DNA of 64,000 bases from Gammaproteobacteria bacterium UBA6724 (GTDB taxonomy: Bacteria; Pseudomonadota; Gammaproteobacteria; Pseudomonadales; Azotimanducaceae): assembly GCA_002454165.1 (NCBI GenBank), contig DKIG01000040.1:5289-69288 (forward strand), given 5' to 3'. Made by a program: the position numbers and the translations under genes. Of this stretch, positions 59,528-64,000 are shown piece by piece (position 1 is the stretch's first letter; the number at the start of each line of letters is the position of its first letter). Below the pieces are notes generated by a model, which worked only from the letters and a program-made list of their open reading frames with translations, did not search any database and was not told where the DNA came from.

Positions 59528-61189
59528 ATGAGGAATTCCTCCTTGCTCAAAAACATCCTGATCCCTTCTCGTTTTATTGCGCTACTTGTCATGTCTGGCG
59601 TCATGTTCACCAGTGCCGAGCTTCATGCGCGTGAGCCAAGTCTGGTGGTGCTGGTGGCAGTGGACCAGTTGATTCCCGACAGGCTGACAGCAAGTCTGCC
59701 AGGTGGGCTTGGACGGTTGATGAGAGAAGGCTACATCTACACCAACGCAACGCTTGACCACGGTATTACTAGTACCTGCCCGGGCCATGTGGCGATGGCG
59801 ACTGGCGTGAATCCCGGCAAGGCAGGCATACCCGGCAATAGTTACATTGATCCTGCCGAGTGGCGGAAAAGATATTGTGTTGATGATGATAAGGATGCTT
59901 ATGCGGTGCTTGGTGGTAAGGATAACCGCTCCCCGGAGGCTATGTTGGCGACGTCTCTGGGGGACTGGTTGAAGCAATCCGTACCCGAATCCAGAGTATT
60001 TTCCGTATCAGGTAAGGACAGGGCGGCGATTGCACTCGGCGGTCACCAAGCGGATGGCGTTTTCTGGTTTGACCGGTCTCAAAGCAGATTTACCAGTTCC
60101 AAATACTATGTTGATGCCTTGCCCGCCTACGTCCAGTCATTTAACGGCACGGATTTTTTTGTTGATGGTTTTGGCGGTGACTTCCCCGCTACCTGGACGC
60201 ATGGCCCGGGTAGCAAAAGACCTGACGACTTTCCGGGTGAATCGCAAAGCAGAGGTCGCGTTTCCGGGCATATATTGAATGTTGGCGAAGGTGCTGAGCG
60301 GGCGGGAAACGTTTATTTTTCCCCCTGGATTGATCTGGCGACCCTGGCTCTGGCAAAGCGGATCCTGGTGGAGGAACAACTTGGTAAGGGCGATGCCACA
60401 GATATGCTGGCGGTGTCCTTCTCCGCCACCGACACAGTGGGACATCTGTATGGACCCTACAGTGCCGAATCCGAAGACACCCTGGCAAGACTGGATAAGG
60501 AACTGGGTGATTTTCTGGAGTTTCTAGATGCCGAGACAGGGGCAAGAGGATATCTGCTTGCATTGTCATCGGATCATGGGGTGTTACCCTTGCCAGAATG
60601 GTTACAGAAGAATAATCAGCATGCATGCCCGGTTGAACCGGGACGCATGGACATGGAGGCGTTTGGTTTCTGGAACTACTGGCATATCTTCTGGAATTTT
60701 ACCCGACCATTTGAGAAACCTTCCCGTCTGGTGGATTTTTCCCTCGGGCAGGTCACCGTCAACAAACACTATGCGAAGGAACTGGGCGTTGAAGTGAGTG
60801 CAGTGGTTGCCTCCCTGGAGCGTTACCTTGAAGCACAGCCTAGCATTGCCGAGGCATGGACATTATCTGAAATTTTGAATAGCAACAGTGACCTGGCACG
60901 GCTGTATCGCAACTCTCTGGTGCCCGGCAAGTCTGGCGACCTTTTTATCCAGATAGAGGAATCCTGCCTTCTGTGGTTTGAGGAGGGTACGACCCACGGT
61001 TCTCCCTATTTGTATGATCGCCAGGTGCCCCTGATATTTTTTGGCAAGGGCATTAGGCCAGGGCAAAGCGATGCTCCTGTCCATACCATTGATCTTGCAC
61101 CAACCCTGGCGCAGCTTTTGAAGCTTAGAGTACCAGAAGACCTGGAAGGGCAAGCACTGGTGTTACCCACTGGTGATGAAGCATTGTGA
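59528..61189 (+). CDS. Alkaline phosphatase superfamily protein (PafA-like)
   Basis: A 553-aa secreted phosphatase of the type I phosphodiesterase/PafA branch. The signal peptide is ILIPSRFIALLVMSGVMFTS then AELHA. The first metal Asp is in VLVAVDQLIPDRL. The nucleophile threonine is in ITSTCPGHVAMATG, with N in GIPGNSYIDP. Later metal ligands are in TDTVGHLYGPYS and SSDHGVLPLPEW, and the last His in GTTHGSPYLYDRQVPLIF. It probably releases phosphate from organic monoesters in the periplasm or outside. ATG 59528 follows TGTGGAG. It stands alone upstream of cysZ. Confidence 0.82.
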   Translation: MRNSSLLKNILIPSRFIALLVMSGVMFTSAELHAREPSLVVLVAVDQLIPDRLTASLPGGLGRLMREGYIYTNATLDHGITSTCPGHVAMATGVNPGKAGIPGNSYIDPAEWRKRYCVDDDKDAYAVLGGKDNRSPEAMLATSLGDWLKQSVPESRVFSVSGKDRAAIALGGHQADGVFWFDRSQSRFTSSKYYVDALPAYVQSFNGTDFFVDGFGGDFPATWTHGPGSKRPDDFPGESQSRGRVSGHILNVGEGAERAGNVYFSPWIDLATLALAKRILVEEQLGKGDATDMLAVSFSATDTVGHLYGPYSAESEDTLARLDKELGDFLEFLDAETGARGYLLALSSDHGVLPLPEWLQKNNQHACPVEPGRMDMEAFGFWNYWHIFWNFTRPFEKPSRLVDFSLGQVTVNKHYAKELGVEVSAVVASLERYLEAQPSIAEAWTLSEILNSNSDLARLYRNSLVPGKSGDLFIQIEESCLLWFEEGTTHGSPYLYDRQVPLIFFGKGIRPGQSDAPVHTIDLAPTLAQLLKLRVPEDLEGQALVLPTGDEAL

Positions 61190-61226
61190 GATACATTGTG
61201 AATAGCGCCTGCCGCCCCGATTCTTC

Positions 61227-61277
61227 GAGTAACAAATGGCTTTGAGTAACAAACGGCTTTGAGTGATGAACGGCTTT
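61227..61277 (+). repeat. Triple 17-bp tandem repeat over the cysZ start
   Basis: Three direct copies of a 17-mer (pattern GAGTRAYRAAYGGCTTT) at 61227-61243, 61244-61260 and 61261-61277. The first two differ at one base. Only the third contains the ATG (61266) of cysZ; the earlier ones read GTAACAAA at the same place, so they lack start codons. Confidence 0.9.
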
Positions 61278-61961
61278 GACTGTTTCCTTAACGGCTTTGC
61301 ACTGATTATCAAGCCGGGGCTACGGCGGTTTTTCATCATGCCGATAATCATCAATTCGCTGGTGCTAATCGCGCTGGTTGCTACTTCCTATGTCTATTTT
61401 GATGATTGGATTGAAGCGATCATGGCGGTGTTTCCAGACTGGGCGACTTGGCTCCACTGGCTGATCCGGGCCATGGCCTTCATCATCCTGCTGGTGCTGC
61501 TCTATTACGGCTTCACCTTCCTGGCAAATCTCATTGCCGCCCCTTTTAATGCCATGCTATCTGTTAAGGTAGAGGAAACCCTGACGGAGAGAGTGCCGAG
61601 CTCTGCCCTACCGGTCTGGCGGGCGGTGGCGAGGGAATTTAGCAAACTGTTTTATGTGCTACCGAGGTTGTTGTTGCTTCTTATTCTTACATTCATCCCT
61701 GTGATCAATCTCGTTTCACCCTTGCTGTGGATCCTGTTCAGCATTTGGATGGCGGCTATTCAATATACCGACTACGGCGCAGACAATAACGGCTTGTCAT
61801 TCAAGGAATTGCGCAACCGGGTCGGGAAGAAACGTTTACACGCCCTGGCATTCGGTGCGCCCATCTGGCTCTTACTGGCTGTGCCGGTAGTAAACCTGAT
61901 ACTCATGCCCGCAGGTGTCGCTGGGGGGACGCGATTTTGGGTGGAGCATCTGCGCTCATAA
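61266..61961 (+). CDS. cysZ: CysZ/EI24-family sulfate permease-like protein
   Basis: A 231-aa inner-membrane protein with four or more hydrophobic segments (FFIMPIIINSLVLIALVATS, FIILLVLLYYGFTFLANLIA). The family signature is IAAPFNAMLSVKVEETL followed by LPRLLLLLILTFIPVINLVS, then SIWMAAIQYTDYGADNN and HALAFGAPIWLLLAVPVVNL. CysZ carries sulfate for cysteine synthesis; close relatives are of unknown substrate. The start ATG 61266 is placed in the third copy of a 17-bp tandem repeat. priA follows after 123 bases, in which nothing was recognised. Confidence 0.85.
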   Translation: MNGFDCFLNGFALIIKPGLRRFFIMPIIINSLVLIALVATSYVYFDDWIEAIMAVFPDWATWLHWLIRAMAFIILLVLLYYGFTFLANLIAAPFNAMLSVKVEETLTERVPSSALPVWRAVAREFSKLFYVLPRLLLLLILTFIPVINLVSPLLWILFSIWMAAIQYTDYGADNNGLSFKELRNRVGKKRLHALAFGAPIWLLLAVPVVNLILMPAGVAGGTRFWVEHLRS

Positions 61962-62084
61962 CATAGCTACTCAGCCCATCGTGCCAGGAGAAGTGTCCAG
62001 CACCAGACTTCACGAGCACCCTCTTAGCAGGAGAGGAGTGGCATAATGGAAGACACCTCCTAGGACCTATAACCAGACACGGCA

Positions 62085-64000
62085 ATGCCCAACTATCTCT
62101 CCGTTGCTATTCCGACACCCCTGCGCAAAACCTTCCAGTATCGGCACCTGGATAACACCAGCGTCAGCATAGGTAGCCGAGTACGAGTGTCCTTTGCCAA
62201 CCGTGTGGTAACAGGAATAGTGGTGGGATTTGATGAGTCACCAGCAATTGATCCCGGTCGGATTAAGCCAGTCACCAAAGTCCTTGATGAATCGCCGCTC
62301 CTTCCCCCTGCCATATTTGAACTCTGCATCAAAACTGCGCGCTATTATAAACACCCGATAGGAGAAGTATTTTCGACTGCCCTGCCCAAATTGATCCGGC
62401 AAGGCAAGGACCCGGCAGAATCCGAGACAAGGCTCTTCCTCACCAGCCCCGGGACAAGACTAGACCTGGAATCTCTGCACCGGGCACCAGCCAGGAAGGC
62501 ACTACTGAGACTCCTCCGCGCCGAAGCCTCCTGTTCAAAACAACAACTCAAAGAGACGGAAATTACACCCCACACCATCAAAGCGATTATTGATCTAGGC
62601 TGGGCAGAATGGCGCGAGTCTGACCCGGTTGAAGGTTACGAATTCTCATCCGTCAATTATGAAGGCATCATCCCGTCAACCGGACAGCAAGCAGTGGTTG
62701 ATCAAATCAGCGGCAACACCGGTACCTGTTTGCTTCACGGTATTACCGGTAGCGGCAAGACGGAAGTTTATCTGCGTGTGATTGAACAACATCTGCGCCA
62801 GGGTCGTCAGGCGCTTGTCCTGGTACCGGAAATTGGCCTCACGCCGCAAACTGTGCAGCGCTTCTCAACCCGATTTGATGCACCCATTGCGGTCATGCAT
62901 TCTGGCCTGACCGATCGGGAACGGGCGCTTGCCTGGCTTGATGCCCGCGGGGGGCGCGCCGCCATTGTGCTGGGCACCAGGTCAGCCATCTTCACGCCCC
63001 TTAAAAAGCCAGGCATCATCGTCGTTGACGAAGAACATGATGTGTCCTTCAAGCAATGGGAAGGTCTCCGCTATTCAGCAAGGGATCTGGCTGTACTGCG
63101 GGGTAAGATAGAAGGCATCCCCGTGATTCTCGGTTCCGCCACGCCGGCCTTTGAAAGTCTGCATAACGCAAACAAAAACAGATACACCTTGGCACGCCTG
63201 TCGGAACGGACCCCCGGCGCAGAGATGGAAACCTATCGCCTTATTGATACCAACCAAACTAAATTGCAGGAAGGTTTCAGCAAGCCATTACTCAAAACGA
63301 TGCGCGACCGGCTATCCGCGGGGGAGCAGGTGCTGGTGTTCATCAATCGTCGCGGCTTTGCGCCTGTGATTTTCTGTAATCAATGCCAGTGGATTGCCCA
63401 ATGCCGCCACTGTGACTCACGGCTAACCTACCATCTCAGCCAGCATATCCTGGTCTGCCATCACTGCGGACACCAAGAGCGGAAGGTCACAAACTGCCAA
63501 GCATGTAAAGCCACCGACTTAGCGCCTCTGGGACTTGGCACACAACGCATAGAGCAGACCCTGGGGCAACTCTTCCCGGACATCCCCGTCATCCGAGTTG
63601 ACCGGGATACCACGAGACGCAAGGGTGCCATGGCAGGTTTTATCGACAGAGTCAGTAGCGGCAAGGCTGCCATTCTTGTCGGCACACAACTGCTTGCGAA
63701 GGGGCACCATTTCCCGGGCATCACTCTGGTGGCTATCCTTGATATTGATGCCGCATTTTTCAGTTCTGATTTCAAGTCGCTGGAAAAAATGGGACAACTC
63801 ATTCTGCAGGTGGGTGGTAGGGCGGGGCGCGCAAAAAAAGCCGGCAAGGTAATCATACAAACTCAATTCGCCGGGCATCCGCTGTTACAAACGTTGATCA
63901 ATAAAGGCTACACGGAATTTGCCAATGACATATTGGCGGAAAGGAAAAAGATGGGGCTACCGCCCTATTATTACCACACACTTATCCGGGCGGAAAGTCG
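62085..64000 (+). CDS. priA: Primosomal protein N' (replication restart helicase), 3' end cut
   Basis: PriA recognises stalled forks and loads the replicative helicase. About 638 codons are visible; the gene runs off the window. It starts MPNYLSVAIPTPLRKTFQYR (DNA-binding domain), then has Walker A HGITGSGKTEVYLRVI, the DEEH box VVDEEHDVSFKQWEGLRYSA, VLGSATPAFES, and the zinc-binding cysteines (CNQCQWIAQCRHC, CHHCG, CQAC). The helicase motif QVGGRAGRAKKAGKV has Gly for the usual Ala. Relative to E. coli PriA (732 aa) about 90 residues are missing. ATG 62085 has no strong ribosome site. Confidence 0.94.
   Translation, partial: MPNYLSVAIPTPLRKTFQYRHLDNTSVSIGSRVRVSFANRVVTGIVVGFDESPAIDPGRIKPVTKVLDESPLLPPAIFELCIKTARYYKHPIGEVFSTALPKLIRQGKDPAESETRLFLTSPGTRLDLESLHRAPARKALLRLLRAEASCSKQQLKETEITPHTIKAIIDLGWAEWRESDPVEGYEFSSVNYEGIIPSTGQQAVVDQISGNTGTCLLHGITGSGKTEVYLRVIEQHLRQGRQALVLVPEIGLTPQTVQRFSTRFDAPIAVMHSGLTDRERALAWLDARGGRAAIVLGTRSAIFTPLKKPGIIVVDEEHDVSFKQWEGLRYSARDLAVLRGKIEGIPVILGSATPAFESLHNANKNRYTLARLSERTPGAEMETYRLIDTNQTKLQEGFSKPLLKTMRDRLSAGEQVLVFINRRGFAPVIFCNQCQWIAQCRHCDSRLTYHLSQHILVCHHCGHQERKVTNCQACKATDLAPLGLGTQRIEQTLGQLFPDIPVIRVDRDTTRRKGAMAGFIDRVSSGKAAILVGTQLLAKGHHFPGITLVAILDIDAAFFSSDFKSLEKMGQLILQVGGRAGRAKKAGKVIIQTQFAGHPLLQTLINKGYTEFANDILAERKKMGLPPYYYHTLIRAES

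Noticed and set aside
59359..59634. Plus-strand 91-codon frame upstream of and overlapping the phosphatase start
   Set aside because: It overlaps the signal-peptide coding region in another frame and contains a decayed intergenic repeat; no family features.
1..64000. CRISPR arrays, insertion sequences, prophage genes
   Set aside because: No regularly spaced repeats with unique spacers, no transposase, integrase or phage structural motifs were seen; the tandem arrays found have no spacers.

Overview
The window reads as about 64 kb of chromosome from a gammaproteobacterium. Evidence: the conserved order tRNA-fMet, rimP, nusA, infB, rbfA, truB, rpsO, pnp; a dksA-pcnB pair; a complete atpIBEFHAGDC operon; 6S RNA directly upstream of the 5-formyl-THF cyclo-ligase gene; a HolD-like gene fused by overlap to rimI; and a FabY-type ketoacyl synthase as in Pseudomonas and relatives. 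Base composition looks near 50% GC, with AT-richer islets around 14.2-15.2 kb and 56-57.1 kb. The accessory genes (TPR-sulfotransferase, LLM oxidoreductase, epoxide hydrolase, questin oxidase, long TonB receptor) suggest an aquatic or host-associated lineage, but I cannot name a genus.

Layout. 0-1.8 kb: an inverted/tandem repeat cluster, 6S RNA, ygfA and def. 1.8-3.8 kb: a TPR-sulfotransferase on the minus strand. 4.0-9.3 kb: a five-gene envelope cassette (LolA-like protein, two FtsX/LolC-type permeases, LolD-type ATPase, outer-membrane barrel protein). 9.3-17.2 kb: metabolic and accessory genes (LLM oxidoreductase, glyA, questin oxidase-like protein, epoxide hydrolase, orphan DNA methyltransferase, serine hydrolase, truncated nuclease-like gene). 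17.2-26.5 kb, minus strand: a BtuCDF/HmuTUV-type ABC importer, a TonB receptor, a secreted adenosine deaminase, purine nucleoside phosphorylase and a PGM2-type phosphomutase, together forming a plausible nucleoside uptake and breakdown path. 26.6-33.7 kb: polB, a lysine-tailed dksA, pcnB, acs. 33.7-42.5 kb, minus strand: the translation/RNA operon from tRNA-fMet to pnp. 42.5-50.8 kb: hemH and the ATP synthase operon, with a repetitive mini-ORF wedged between atpH and atpA. 51-55.8 kb: tRNA-Pro, holD-like, rimI, prfC, fabY. 55.9-64 kb: an HrgA-like protein, a PrnB-like haem protein, an outer-membrane barrel, a PafA-like phosphatase, cysZ and the start of priA (cut by the window end).

Theme. 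Short perfect or near-perfect tandem duplications recur in unrelated places: inside 6S RNA (15 bp x2), in the barrel-protein signal region (two 15-bp pairs), at the cysZ start (17 bp x3), between atpH and atpA (a composite array that stays in frame), in the 5' half of dksA, and in the first 180 bases (19 bp x2). No CRISPR array, transposase, integrase or phage gene was seen. The best candidates for something undescribed are the five-gene envelope transport cassette, the nucleoside module with its own TonB receptor, the repeat ORF inside the atp operon and the DksA with a lysine-rich tail.
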